From NCBI RefSeq assembly GCF_030247185.1, contig NC_080571.1:144938091-145002090 (forward strand): 64,000 bases of DNA. Direction: 5' to 3'. This DNA comes from Malaya genurostris (taxonomy: Eukaryota; Arthropoda; Insecta; Diptera; Culicidae). Each line of letters opens with the position of its first letter. The first letter of the stretch is position 1. Below the pieces are notes generated by a model, which was not told the DNA's origin, did not search any database, and saw only the letters and a list, made by a program, of their open reading frames with translations. Positions 1 to 11,287 of the stretch are shown piece after piece. The position numbers and the translations under genes are program-made.

Positions 1-1049
1 CGATTTTACTGATTTTTTATCCAAAAATTGTGAAAGTGATTCGATATTACTTTAGTTTGCGTTAGGCCATGATCATCAGCGCCACTAGTGAACATTTTTC
101 AATGTAATATCAACAAAGTTTTTTTTATTTAGAACTACAAAAAAAATCATCAGATCAACATAGTATAAAGTACAGCAAGAAGTAAACATAAATCGATACA
201 AATTTTTTTAAGATTTAAGATTTTTTCTATTTTCAGTACATCCAGGGTCCGTTAAACTAAAGTCGCTATTTCAAATCTGCAACTAAAAGACCTATAAATA
301 GAGAAAGTTTAGAACTGAGTTTAGATTTTGTTTTTGAGCCAAGTTTAGATTTTGTTTTCCGTTTATTGCAGCGTCACTTTTGAAGACGTTTTGAAATTTT
401 TAACACTTATCACTCTGTGTTTTCGGAAACAAAAATCGGCCACCATTAAAATTGAAGAATTTAAGCATTCATTTTACTCCAAGCTTGTGAAAATCATCTC
501 TTAGGAAACATTGCATATTAAATGAACTGAGTCGAATACTAAATCACTTTTTTCAATATTTATTAGTCGAGTTATAAAGCTTTCTACTTATCTTTCTTTG
601 TTCGTAAGTGAAAAAAGCGCAAAATCATCTTGAAAATTATTTATTTTCAATTTAAAATAAATATTTTAATAAAAACTTTACACAATTTAAATAGGAATTA
701 CTTAGGAACGTTCTCAAATTTAAAATTTAGGCTGTTTGTTCAAAATCAAATATCAAATTATTGCTTTCAAAAGCATCTTCAAGTATGTCAAATTGGAAAA
801 AAATGTTTGTTACTGCTCCTTATTGAAGCGTAGCATTTTTCGGGTTGAAAGTCAAAAACATGATCGACAAAAGTGTTTGACCTTTTTTTTTCAATTCTAT
901 AGTATAGTTTTTCCTGAAATATAACGGCCCTTAATATAATATCTGGACTTACTATAATCTTAATAAAATCTGAATGTTTACTTCTGATTTGGAATCATAT
1001 TTATAACATAATGAGATATAAATATTAAGATCACGTATAATTTTGATAG
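1..1049. other. AT-rich stretch, nothing recognised
   Basis: I see no protein similarity, RNA gene or clear repeat end in this stretch. The two open frames of 62-67 codons have no recognisable motifs and look like chance frames in AT-rich DNA. It abuts the truncated 3' side of the family C LINE relic, so it is either the flank into which that relic fell or decayed transposon DNA. Confidence 0.5.
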
Positions 1050-1888
1050 AATCCTGTTATGCTCTGTTGATCGGGTATGTCAACACGATCGAATGCTTTG
1101 CTGAAATCTGTATAAAGAGCTTCAATGTAATTTCCCTTGTCCATAGCGGTCAGGGTATAGTGGACGAATTCAAGTAAATTAGTAGTATTGGAACTTCCTT
1201 TGCAAAATCCATGTTGGATGTGAGTAATTCTATTTTTTATTTACTAAACAGTTTATCATTAACGATCGCTTCAAAGAGCTTCGGAATGCAAGAAAGAATA
1301 GCAATCCCCCGATAGTTGCCTATGTCTGCTTTTTTCCCATTTTTGAAAATTGGTGTAAGGAAAGAATTTTTCCACGTATCTGAAAAAACTCCAGACTGAA
1401 GCGAATTATTAAAAGCCAGCACAAAGGAATTGCAAGATCTAATGATATTTTTTTCATAAATATGGGTGGAATCCCATCAGGTCCGGCACTTTTAGAGACA
1501 TCCAATTTGTTTAGGGCATCTATTATGTCTAGCACTTCGATTTGATTTACATTAATATCTTCAGTAAACTCTGGAAAAAAAATTAAAATATTCACGATCG
1601 CGGTCATCTTCAGAAAACGTCGTGTAGATTTGTTGAAAAAAATTATCGAAAAGATTACAAATTGCTGGTAAGTTATTACCAATGTTTTCCTGTAGATACA
1701 TTCTTGACGGAAAGTTTTCTGATTTCAATTTGTTTCTAACATAACTAAAAATTTTTTTTGGGCAAGACTTTATTTCCTGTTCAGTTCTTGAGTTATACTC
1801 TTTGAATGCAGTATAAATTGCTAAACTTAGTTGGTCACAGATGTGTATGTAATTCGATAAATTGTCACTATTATTTTCTTTTTTGTAC
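1050..1888 (-). pseudogene. Family C CR1-like LINE relic: start of reverse transcriptase
   Basis: Read on the minus strand, this is the linker and first third of a non-LTR retrotransposon ORF2. In order: a charged linker ending in CPKKIFSYVR, the RT entry motif SAGPDGIPP, NYRGIAILSCIPKLFE, GFCKGSSNTTNL, and the palm motif ALYTDFSKAFDRV with a catalytic Asp. The frame is broken in several places. The 3' part of the RT, including the second catalytic box, is missing: the relic stops near 1050. Its upstream endonuclease half lies at 8647-9250, on the far side of the family E insertion, so both pieces are one old element. The CR1-superclade assignment comes from motif style and is moderately sure. 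Confidence 0.75.
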
Positions 1889-2204
1889 TTTTGTCGTGAA
1901 TACGACTTACTTTACTATGGGTTGCCTTTTCAAAATTAGCCATATGGAAGAATGGGCAGAACTTAATCGTGAATATCTCGACTTGTATTAACGGTAGCAA
2001 CATAATTCTTTCACCATTTCATCAAAAATATGATCAGGAATTTAGGATAATATTTTGAACAGCGTGAGATAACCACAAACAACTCAAAAATTAAGTTTTC
2101 TCAAACTTTGAAAACAACGCGGAAAACTCTTTACTTTTGCTTGGCTTTTTCGCGCAAGGACGACGATTTTTAGGTAGTCAGGCACATATCCTCAATTGAC
2201 TGCG

Positions 2205-2268
2205 TATAAAAGGGGAACCGTGGTCAAAAATCGATCATTTCTTCTTGTGCGTTGGGCGGAAGCAGACG
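2205..2268 (+). promoter_or_regulatory. Family E core promoter (TATA, Inr, DPE), copy E3a
   Basis: TATAAAAG lies at 2205-2212. An initiator TCATTT is at 2235-2240, with its A (proposed +1) at 2237, 32 bp downstream of the TATA start. A downstream promoter element AGACG is at 2264-2268, exactly +28 to +32. All three match insect Pol II core-promoter consensus elements at canonical spacing. The same arrangement is kept in E3b, E1 and E2. Confidence 0.7.
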
Positions 2269-2299
2269 TCGTGGGACCAGCAGCTTCGGAGAGTGCACC

Positions 2300-2560
2300 T
2301 TCTGCGTGGTACCAAACCTCAAACGCTCAGGTCGTGCTCTCATTTGGACTTCAGCCGTCAGGTGGAGCAGTCGGCAATGCTTTCATATGGACGTCGATCT
2401 TTTGCGTGGTATAAAGCCTCAAATGCTCCGGTCGTGATTTCATGTGGACTTCTATCGTCAAGAGCAGCAGTCACTAGTAATGAAAGCAGACCTTTAGCGA
2501 TGTACAAAACCTCAAACGCTCAGGTCGCAGTGCCAGTTTCCCTTCGAAGAAGATCGATTA
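2300..2560 (+). repeat. Degenerate repeats of about 100 bp downstream of the family E promoter
   Basis: Three imperfect units each carry a CCTCAAACGCTCAGGTCG-like core followed by CATTTGGACTT-like sequence. They lie immediately after the DPE. Related units are amplified in E1 and form a regular 122-bp array in E2. Open frames across them lack a convincing ATG, so I treat this as untranslated or regulatory repeat. Confidence 0.65.
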
Positions 2561-2639
2561 CATCATCCTGTTGGTGGTCGTTTGCATGGGAGCACTGCAA
2601 ACAATAGCCAGCACCTAGAACAAGTTCGTTCAAATAAAA

Positions 2640-3533
2640 TTGAAGTCCGCTTCCTTTTGGATCTGCGCTATTTATCTACCGCCTAACTCGAACGTGGCTT
2701 TGTATGAGGCCCATTCGTCTTGCATTCAAGACATCTTCGAACATACAGCTGAAAGTGATTTTATTGTAGTGATGGGAGACTATAATTTACCGCATTTGGA
2801 TTGGCAGTTCGAGGAGGATACGAATTCACTACTACCAGCAAATGCATCATCAGAACAGGAAATCGTTCTAGTGAAAAATCTGTTGGCTAACGGACTTTAC
2901 CAGATCAATAATCTAAAGAACTTCAACGAACGGTTATTAGATCTCGCTCTCACGAATGATTCACTGTTCTTCGATTTACTTGAAGCTCCCATGCCGCTCA
3001 TGAAAGTTGACCGCCACCACATTCCTTTTGTGCTTCATCTGCATTCCATAGTAGCTCGTGCATCAGACTTGAATGAAACGACTTTTGATTTCAATCGGGC
3101 CGATTACTCAAAGTTGAATGAGTTGATATCTGAGATAGAATGGACCGAAATTATTCGCGGTGATACAATCGATGACGCCGTTTCATCCTTCTACACAAAA
3201 TTGTTCGAAATTATTTCTCATAACGTGCCAATTAAGCTAGGCTCTCCTCAAAAGCAATACAATCAGCCCTGGTGGAACGCTGAACTCCAGAATCTACGAA
3301 ATCGGTTAAGGAAGGTAAAAAATCGTTACTTCAAAACTAAGTGTGAATGGCATAAAGCAGAGTCACGTGAACTAGAGCGTCAATACAACTCTTTACACGT
3401 GACTTCGTTTCGTAACTACATACAGCGCATCGAGAATAATGTGAAGGTCAACCCGAAGACTTTTTGGAAGTATATCGCCAGTCGCAAAAAATCGAAAGGT
3501 ATACCAATTAATGTTCGTTATAATGGTGAATAA
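2640..3533 (+). pseudogene. E3a ORF2 part 1: AP-type endonuclease of a CR1-like LINE
   Basis: The 297 codons encode the C-terminal part of an exonuclease-endonuclease-phosphatase domain, the nicking enzyme for target-primed reverse transcription. Visible motifs are IYLPPNS, VVMGDYNLPHLDW, RLLDLALTN and VDRHHIPF, where SDH is normally expected. A basic linker follows, ending in NPKTFWKYIASRK, typical of the EN-RT connector. The usual N-terminal QWN and TET motifs are not present. Relative to E3b, two bases are lost near 2625, shifting the start. A TAA at about residue 298, shared with E3b, separates it from the RT. Confidence 0.8.
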
Positions 3534-4834
3534 GCCGATACATCACTGGGTACTGCAAACCTATTCTCGTCGTTCTTTCAAAGTGTGCTAAGTAATAACT
3601 CACCACCCTTGACAGAATCGTACTTGAGCGGTCTGCCCCATTACAATCTCAACATACCACGTATAGTTTTCAGTCAACAAGAAGTTATCCGAAGAATGTT
3701 GTCTATCGATGATTCAAAAGGTGCAGGCCCTGACGGATTACCACCTTTCTTCATCAGAAATTGCGCAGCCTCTCTTGCTTCCCCGGTTTCTCTGATTTTC
3801 AACCGATCTCTCAGCGACTGCGTCTTTCCGACTGAATGGAAAACTGCATCAATAACTCCGATTCACAAAAGTGGTAACATTCACGATGTAAGTAATTATC
3901 GATCGATTTCAATTCTCAGCTGCCTACCAAAAATACTCGAAAGCATGTTGCATGATATCCTGTACGAGTCAGTGCATCCCACGAAGAACAACACGGGTTT
4001 GTAAGAAAACGTTCGACTACAACAAATCTTATGTGCTACGTTTCTAATTTGATCGATCACATGGAGAGTCGACGACAAGTCGACGCTATTTACTTCGACT
4101 TGTCCAAAGCTTTCGACAGAGTCCTTCACCGTTTTGTCGTCGAGAAATTAAATAGACTCGGATTCCCGGATTGGCTGACACGGTGGATTTGGACATACTT
4201 AACTGGACGCAGTGCTTTCGTGCGTATCGGACATACAATATCTTCTCTTTTCGAAATATCCTCAGGTGTTCCTCAAGGAAGCCATCTTGATCCACTACTT
4301 TTTGTTCTATTTATCAACGACCTCTGCAAAGTAAAAAAATCTCCTAAATTGCTGTATGCAGATGATCTGAAGATATTTCGCTGTATAGAATCTAACTTGG
4401 ATTGTTACGTCCTTCAATCTGACATCGACTCACTCATTGCCCGATGCAACATGAATGGTATGGAGGTTAACTACCGGAAATGTAACGTCGTAACTTTCTC
4501 TCGTTTGCGTCCTTCGATTGCTTTCGACTATGAAATCTCATCTCTGACCATCGAACGAGTTTTCGTTATAAAGGATCTCGGCGTTTATTTGGATAGCAAA
4601 TTGAGATTTTCGGAGCTGGGTTTTATTCGTCGAAATACACACGCCTTCGAAGATGTGTACTGTCTAAAAACTCTGTATTGTTCAGTCGTCCGCAGCATCT
4701 TAGAATATGCCGCACCCGTATGGTCACCGTATCACAGCGTACATATCAAGAGAATTGAAAGAGTGCAAAGGTGTTTTATACGCTACGCTTTACGTCTGTT
4801 ACCTTGGACCGATCCAGTTCATCTTCCTCCCTAC
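3534..4834 (+). pseudogene. E3a ORF2 part 2: reverse transcriptase (broken)
   Basis: The RT runs from GAGPDGLPP through NYRSISILSCLPKILE, a frameshift near 4000, then GFVRKRSTTTNL, AIYFDLSKAFDRV (first catalytic Asp), SSGVPQGSHLDPLLF and LLYADDLKIF (YxDD box near 4355). It ends at the duplication breakpoint after LPPY, followed by a few foreign codons. No RNase H follows, which fits CR1-type elements. Catalytic residues are present, but the frameshift and the upstream TAA make this copy inactive. Confidence 0.8.
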
Positions 4835-4852
4835 CTCATCTTCCCTCCTCCC

Positions 4853-4984
4853 TTTGGGCAAGACTTTATTTCCTGTTCAGTTCTTGAGTTATACTCTTTG
4901 AATGCAGTATAAATTGCTAAACTTAGTTGGTCACAGATGTGTATGTAATTCGATAAATTGTCACTATTATTTTCTTTTTTGTAC
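4853..4984 (-). pseudogene. Duplicated fragment of the family C ORF2 linker
   Basis: This is the second copy of 1757-1888 and carries the same minus-strand linker residues ending in the CPK motif. Between two plus-strand E copies, it is the best proof that the duplication copied a pre-existing C-E junction. Confidence 0.8.
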
Positions 4985-5300
4985 TTTTGTCGTGAATACG
5001 ACTTACTTTACTATGAGTTGCCTTTTCAAAATTAGCCATATGGAAGAATGGGCAGAACTTAATCGTGAATATCTCGACTTGTATTAACGGTAGCAACATA
5101 ATTCTTTCACCATTTCATCAAAAATATGATCAGGAATTTAGGATAATATTTTGAACAGCGTGAGATAACCACAAACAACTCAAAAATTAAGTTTTCTCAA
5201 ACTTTGAAAACAACGCGGAAAAATCTTTACTTTTGCTTGGCTTTTTCGCGCAAGGACGACGATTTTTAGGTAGTCAGGCACATATCCTCAATTGACTGCG

Positions 5301-5364
5301 TATAAAAGGGGAACCGTGGTCAAAAATCGATCATTTCTTCTTGTGCGTTGGGCGGAAGCAGACG
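5301..5364 (+). promoter_or_regulatory. Family E core promoter, copy E3b
   Basis: TATAAAAG at 5301-5308, Inr TCATTT with +1 at 5333, and DPE AGACG at 5360-5364. The spacing is identical to E3a because this copy comes from the tandem duplication. Confidence 0.7.
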
Positions 5365-5395
5365 TCGTGGGACCAGCAGCTTCGGAGAGTGCACC

Positions 5396-5656
5396 TTCTG
5401 CGTGGTACCAAACCTCAAACGCTCAGGTCGTGCTCTCATTTGGACTTCAGCCGTCAGGTGGAGCAGTCGGCAATGCTTTCATATGGACGTCGATCTTTTG
5501 CGTGGTATAAAGCCTCAAATGCTCCGGTCGTGATTTCATGTGGACTTCTATCGTCAAGAGCAGCAGTCACTAGTAATGAAAGCAGACCTTTAGCGATGTA
5601 CAAAACCTCAAACGCTCAGGTCGCAGTGCCAGTTTCCCTTCGAAGAAGATCGATTA
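5396..5656 (+). repeat. Degenerate repeats of about 100 bp, copy E3b
   Basis: Duplicate of the repeat block at 2300-2560, with the same three units and no visible rearrangement. Confidence 0.6.
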
Positions 5657-5677
5657 CATCATCCTGTTGGTGGTCGT

Positions 5678-6631
5678 TTGCATGGGAGCACTGCAAACAA
5701 TAGCCAGCACCTAGAACAAGTGACCGTTCGAATAAAATTGAAGTCCGCTTCCTTTTGGATCTGCACTATTTATCTACCGCCTAACTCGAACGTGGCTTTG
5801 TATGAGGCCCATTCGTCTTGCATTCAAGACATCTTCGAACATACAGCTGAAAGTGATTTTATTGTAGTGATGGGAGACTATAATTTACCGCATTTGGATT
5901 GGCAGTTCGAGGAGGATACGAATTCACTACTACCAGCAAATGCATCATCAGAACAGGAAATCGTTCTAGTGAAAAATCTGTTGGCTAACGGACTTTACCA
6001 GATCAATAATCTAAAGAACTTCAACGAACGGTTATTAGATCTCGCTCTCACGAATGATTCACTGTTCTTCGATTTACTTGAAGCTCCCATGCCGCTCATG
6101 AAAGTTGACCGCCACCACATTCCTTTTGTGCTTCATCTGCATTCCATAGTAGCTCGTGCATCAGACTTGAATGAAACGACTTTTGATTTCAATCGGGCCG
6201 ATTACTCAAAGTTGAATGAGTTGATATCTGAGATAGAATGGACCGAAATTATTCGCGGTGATACAATCGATGACGCCGTTTCATCCTTCTACACAAAATT
6301 GTTCGAAATTATTTCTCATAACGTGCCAATTAAGCTAGGCTCTCCTCAAAAGCAATACAATCAGCCCTGGTGGAACGCTGAACTCCAGAATCTACGAAAT
6401 CGGTTAAGGAAGGTAAAAAATCGTTACTTCAAAACTAAGTGTGAATGGCATAAAGCAGAGTCACGTGAACTAGAGCGTCAATACAACTCTTTACACGTGA
6501 CTTCGTTTCGTAACTACATACAGCGCATCGAGAATAATGTGAAGGTCAACCCGAAGACTTTTTGGAAGTATATCGCCAGTCGCAAAAAATCGAAAGGTAT
6601 ACCAATTAATGTTCGTTATAATGGTGAATAA
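5678..6631 (+). pseudogene. E3b ORF2 part 1: endonuclease
   Basis: This is the 317-codon counterpart of the E3a endonuclease, about 20 codons longer at its start because it lacks the 2-bp deletion. It carries the same VVMGDYNLPHLDW and RLLDLALTN motifs and EN-RT linker, and ends at the same TAA after RYNGE. The first ATG at 5678 lies inside the upstream repeats, so the true start is uncertain; the N-terminal third of a normal EN domain is not visible. Confidence 0.8.
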
Positions 6632-8235
6632 GCCGATACATCACTGGGTACTGCAAACCTATTCTCGTCGTTCTTTCAAAGTGTGCTAAGTAATAACTCA
6701 CCACCCTTGACAGAATCGTAATTGAGCGGTCTGCCCCATTACAATCTCAACATACCACGTATAGTTTTCAGTCAACAAGAAGTTATCCGAAGAATGTTGT
6801 CTATCGATGATTCAAAAGGTGCAGGCCCTGACGGATTACCACCTTTCTTCATCAGAAATTGCGCAGCCTCTCTTGCTTCCCCGGTTTCTCTGATTTTCAA
6901 CCGATCTCTCAGCGACTGCGTCTTTCCGACTGAATGGAAAACTGCATCAATAACTCCGATTCACAAAAGTGGTAACATTCACGATGTAAGTAATTATCGA
7001 TCGATTTCAATTCTCAGCTGCCTACCAAAAATACTCGAAAGCATGTTGCATGATATCCTGTACGAGTCAGTGCATCCCACGAAGAACAACACGGGTTTGT
7101 AAGAAAACGTTCGACTACAACAAATCTTATGTGCTACGTTTCTAATTTGATCGATCACATGGAGAGTCGACGACAAGTCGACGCTATTTACTTCGACTTG
7201 TCCAAAGCTTTCGACAGAGTCCTTCACCGTTTTGTCGTCGAGAAATTAAATAGACTCGGATTCCCGGATTGGCTGACACGGTGGATTTGGACATACTTAA
7301 CTGGACGCAGTGCTTTCGTGCGTATCGGACATACAATATCTTCTCTTTTCGAAATATCCTCAGGTGTTCCTCAAGGAAGCCATCTTGATCCACTACTTTT
7401 TGTTCTATTTATCAACGACCTCTGCAAAGTAAAAAAATCTCCTAAATTGCTGTATGCAGATGATCTGAAGATATTTCGCTGTATAGAATCTAACTTGGAT
7501 TGTTACGTCCTTCAATCTGACATCGACTCACTCATTGCCTGATGCAACATGAATGGTATGGAGGTTAACTACCGGAAATGTAACGTCGTAACTTTCTCTC
7601 GTTTGCGTCCTTCGATTGCTTTCGACTATGAAATCTCATCTCTGACCATCGAACGAGTTTTCGTTATAAAGGATCTCGGCGTTTATTTGGATAGCAAATT
7701 GAGATTTTCGGAGCTGGGTTTTATTCGTCGAAATACACACGCCTTCGAAGATGTGTACTGTCTAAAAACTCTGTATTGTTCAGTCGTCCGCAGCATCTTA
7801 GAATATGCCGCACCCGTATGGTCACCGTATCACAGCGTACATATCAAGAGAATTGAAAGAGTGCAAAGGTGTTTTATACGCTACGCTTTACGTCTGTTAC
7901 CTTGGACCGATCCAGTTCATCTTCCTCCCTACGAAGATCGTTGTCGACTTATCCAACTGCCAACACTGGAAAGCAGAAGAAAAACCTTGCAGCGACTTCT
8001 AATTTTCGACATATTAGGCAACACCATTGACTGCGCAGAACTGCTGGAGAAATTAAAATTTCATGCTCCACTGAGACGAACCCGTCGTATGGAACTCTTT
8101 CGATTTACAACTCACCGTACCCAATATGGACAAAACAACCCACTGGATGTTTGTTGCCGTTTATTCAATGATGTTTATGACAGTTTCGATTTTAATGTGT
8201 CTAAAAATGTGTTTAGATTAAGAATTAGTACGTAA
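6632..8235 (+). pseudogene. E3b ORF2 part 2: reverse transcriptase and C-terminus
   Basis: The RT has the same motif series as E3a (GAGPDG, first catalytic Asp in YFDLSKAFDRV, GVPQGSHLDP, YADD) and also the complete C-terminal domain from LPPYEDRCRLIQLPTLESRR to the stop at 8233-8235. Three breaks separate it: TAA at 6719-6721 (a sense codon in E3a), a frameshift near 7095 shared with E3a, and TGA at 7540-7542 (CGA in E3a). It is not functional, but it shows what the parent protein looked like. Confidence 0.8.
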
Positions 8236-8646
8236 GAGTCTGTGCGATGTAACTTATCGAAGACCATATATAAATATATAATATTTTACTTTTATTAAAA
8301 TACAACGGGAAAAGGACAACAATGTGGAACATTATGCAAAATCAGCCCTTCTAATGGCTCTAAATTTTACCTAAAGAACTATAAAGATTGCTTCTTTGTA
8401 AATCGAAAATTTAAATTATTTTATCATAAAGAACTATACTGGTTATTTTGTAATATTTGTGTGTCAGAATGTTTGATGTAACTAATCTGTACTGTAGTTT
8501 GGGTGTAGCGTTTCAAATTCTAGTAGTGAAAAATGGGAAAGCTTGCACAATTAACACAATCGATCAACTAGCTGATATTCGGAAGTATAAAGAAAGAGTG
8601 TCAGTTTTATTCGTATTAACGACATCCAGTTATGTCTCTGACATTA
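8236..8646 (+). other. E3b 3' untranslated region and conserved 3' terminus
   Basis: No coding potential. The last roughly 150 bp (from about 8500) match the left ends of E1 (31483 onward) and E2 (37548 onward) in inverted sense. They include a subterminal TCGT(A/T)TT(C/A)ACGAC motif complementary to the 5' terminal GTCGTGAATACGA. Confidence 0.65.
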
Positions 8647-9250
8647 TCCTTCGTTTCTAAGGAGCTCTTGCCAATCTATTTCTCGTAGCTTACGACTACT
8701 ACTATCATAATTTGCTGAGTGATAATCGAAAATCTCCTCACACTCGTAGTCGTCGGGTCTATTAATCTGATGTATAAATATTGAGAATTCGATTGCTGTA
8801 TGAAAAGCTATATTTTTCCATAATGGAGTTGGTGATTCTATTACACAGAAATCATCGTGAATATTAGTAAATAAAAAAATCTAAATAACAGTTTTGCTGA
8901 TTTTTTACATGATTAATTTGATTAAGACCTAAACCGGATATTTTGTCGAATAAGTAATTAAGTGTTTCATTCTCCGAAACGAGAGAAAATAAAATGCCAT
9001 CATTTTCAGCGTCTGGAATAAAGTCGATATTGCGCTGATTAAACTCTCCATATATATGAACTTTAACTTCCGATGGAAGCTTAGTCATGATTTCATCAGC
9101 AACATGCAGAAACTCTTCATATGTGTCTTTTTGGGCATTATTATTAGGAAATACTCCCTAAAATATTTTTATGGATTTCATTAATCTTAAGTGCGCTCTT
9201 AATACGGTTAAAAATTTGACAATATGCTACGATTTCTGTCGACGACGCTA
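8647..9250 (-). pseudogene. Family C LINE relic: endonuclease half
   Basis: On the minus strand this encodes part of an AP-like endonuclease: EEFLHVADEI, then HIYGEFNQRNIDFIPDAEND (the GDFN-type motif with D replaced by E), GLGLNQINHVKNQQN, CYLDFFI, and a region ending IDWQELLRN just before E3. It joins conceptually to 1888 and completes the order EN-linker-RT. Several stops and indels are present. The N-terminal EN motifs are missing upstream of 9250. Confidence 0.75.
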
Positions 9251-9294
9251 GATGAGGAGATAATGATGATTATAATTGATGATAATATTGTCAT

Positions 9295-9967
9295 TATTTT
9301 CTTTGTTTATTTTGTTTATTTTTGGGAGCAGGGAAAAGCCCGATGGAGATGAAGTTTGGCAATCTCGCTCTCCATCAGGCATAAAACCTCCTCATCTTTC
9401 GTATCAACAGATTACAATGATCCAACAGATACAATAAGGCTTAACACTAACAATAAAAACTAATAATTTAAATGAAACCTATAACCCTATATCTAGTTGA
9501 TGACACGAAGCACTACAGGGCAGCAATAGTGTTCTTGCTTCAACTGGCAGAGAAAAAGGGATATGTTACTGGTAGATGAAGGTAGGTGGAGGGGGTGGAA
9601 AGTAAGCGTGGTCGAACAACTGGGTTAGAATTGGCATGTAGATCTAATTAGTGATAGAAAAGATGGTGGAAGACGGAGAGAAAGACGGGGTTAGAATCGG
9701 CAAGTAGATCTAATTAGTGATCGAAAAGATGGTGGAAGACGGAGGAAAGGAGAAAGTGCGAGTGGGTTAGTATTTGCAAGTGAATCTGATTAGTTTCCAA
9801 TAGAAATAAAGAAGACGAATAAAATGAGATGGGAAGCGAAAGTGTTGGTAACATCGAGCGAATCTGATTAGTTTCCAACGGTGATGGGAGAAATTTTTGT
9901 ATTTTTGTTCAACCATCACTAGGTTGAACAAAAATACAAACGGTTACAGACAAATCCTGATCCAAAG
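9295..9967 (-). other. B1 3' UTR and A/T-rich tail
   Basis: Non-coding. It contains a repeated block around AGATCTAATTAGTGAT with GAAAAGATGGTGGAAGAC-like sequence (about 9630-9760), matching in inverted sense the B2 3' UTR at 52150-52350. The end, GGGCTTTTCCCTGCTCCC then AAATAAAC repeats on the minus strand, matches the B2 end near 52640-52680. Confidence 0.7.
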
Positions 9968-11283
9968 TTAATCTGACAAGTGGCAATGAAACAATCGTTT
10001 GATCATATTTCGAGATAGATGAAAATCGAAAACATTGGAGCAGCTATTGAATGTCCAGCACATACTGGAAAATGGTTCATTGTAACCATAATTTGTTCGT
10101 GCAATGGGTGAACTCAAAAAACGATGAGAGCGTAGATTACGTCGATGAATGTCCAGAATAAACAATTGCAGAAGTTCGGGACAATCGATACGCGATTGTA
10201 ATAAATCAGCAACAAAAACGGCTTTGGAGACATTCCTACGAACATATAGCAGATCCAGGTCAATAAGCTCCACAACGATCTTTGTAGCTAGGAAGATTAG
10301 CGGGATCCCTCCAAGGTAAATTGCGCAGAGCGAATCTAACAAATTTACGCTGGATAGCTTCGATGCGTGCAATGTCGATTTGATAGTGAGGTGCCCAGAC
10401 AACAGCTGCATATTCTAGCGTCGAACGGATAAGAGCACAATATAATGCCGTAAGACAGTATACATTAGTAAAGCTCTTGGTAACACGAAAGACGAAACCC
10501 AAGAGCTTGGAGGCCTTCGAAATCACATAATCGATGTGACTTTTGAAGTCCAACTTGGAATCAAGAATGATACCCAAATCTTTCACGAAAGATTCACGTT
10601 TCAGTATATTGTGCGAGATGCTATAGTCGTAGGTAATCAGTGAGCGTTTACGAGTAAACGACAAAACGGAGCACTTCGAGGCATTCAAAACCATTCTATT
10701 ATCCTGACACCAGTTTGTGAATAAGTCTAACTGTGACTGCAAATATAAGTGTCTTCTTGACATTTAACTAAATTAAATAGCTTGAAGTCGTCTGCGAAGG
10801 ATAGTTTGTGGCATTTCAATGTGAAGTTGAGATCATTGAGGTAGAGTAAAAATAAAAATGGACCTAAGTGACTGCCTTGAGGAACTCCAGAGTTGACAGC
10901 GAAAGGCACTGTAATGAAGTCTCCGATCTTCACAGACATTTCGCGACCAATTAGATACGACTCGAGCCAATTTAGCAACGATCCACTGAAACCCAGTCTA
11001 TTGAGTTTTGCTACTGCTACTGGTGGTTTATTTTGTCAAAGGCTGCAGAGAAATCAGTGTAGATTGCATCAACCTGTAGGCGTGCTTATAGAGATCGAAC
11101 TATAAAAGAAGTGTAGCATAGCATGAATCCGTGCTGAGTTTCTGAAATGTAGTTGTTGCTGTTGTGTTTCAAGAAATCCAGAACTATAGTTTTAAATAAT
11201 TTAGATACGGCACATAGTGCAGCTATACCACGATAATTGAATACATCGGCTTTATTTCCCTTCTTAAAAACTGGGAAAATAAA
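9968..11283 (-). pseudogene. B1 ORF2: reverse transcriptase and C-terminal domain
   Basis: From 11283 down: FPVFKKGNKADVFNYRGIAA, a palm motif around QVDAIYTDFSAAFDK, then SGVPQGSHLGPFLFLLYLND, LSFADDFKLF (FADD catalytic box near 10790), LGIILDSKLDF, and the C-terminal region ending in SRNMIKRLFHCHLSD at 9968. At least three frameshifts break it (near 11100, 10750 and 10270). There is no RNase H domain. The catalytic motifs retained here are deleted in B2. Confidence 0.8.
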
Positions 11284-11287
11284 TGTA

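Larger units (their letters stand above)
1893..4834 (+). mobile_element. E3a: family E element, copy 1 (3' truncated by the duplication)
   Basis: It starts with the short palindrome GTCGTGAATACGAC, which is also the terminus of E1 (right end at 32832) and E2 (right end at 39351). About 310 bp of conserved sequence follows, then a core promoter, degenerate repeats of about 100 bp, and a CR1-like ORF2 (endonuclease then reverse transcriptase). The copy ends abruptly at the duplication breakpoint in the RT. It sits inside the family C relic, and about 60 C codons seem to be missing at the junction, so a clean target-site duplication cannot be defined. Confidence 0.75.
1757..7932. repeat. Direct tandem duplication of about 3.1 kb
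   Basis: Unit 1 (1757-4834) and unit 2 (4853-7932) are near-identical and in the same orientation, offset by 3096 bp, becoming 3098 after a 2-bp indel near 2625. The left breakpoint lies inside the family C relic and the right one inside the E3 reverse transcriptase. The unit therefore spans a C-E junction and is a segmental duplication, not two independent insertions. Between the units are about 18 bp of pyrimidine-rich filler. Unit 2 alone continues into the true 3' end of E3. Shared defects (a TAA and a frameshift in ORF2) predate the duplication; others, such as TAA at 6719 and TGA at 7540, are found in unit 2 only. Confidence 0.9.
4989..8646 (+). mobile_element. E3b: family E element, copy 2 (both ends present)
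   Basis: It begins with the GTCGTGAATACGAC palindrome. It contains the conserved leader, promoter, repeats and a complete-length CR1-like ORF2, then a 3' region ending in a block shared with E1 and E2. That block is ACGACATCCAGTTATGTC followed by TCTGACATTA (about 8607-8646). The shorter 3' terminus, compared with the extra CACACCCGTAC in E1/E2, suggests slight truncation. The C endonuclease resumes right after it. Confidence 0.75.

Noticed and set aside
2245..2607. 120-codon frame downstream of the family E promoter as ORF1
   Set aside because: It begins with TTG instead of ATG, translates degenerate repeats and is not conserved as a frame in E1 or E2.
3896..4295. Minus-strand frames of 69-77 codons over the E3 RT
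   Set aside because: They lie antisense to a clear reverse transcriptase and have no motif of their own.
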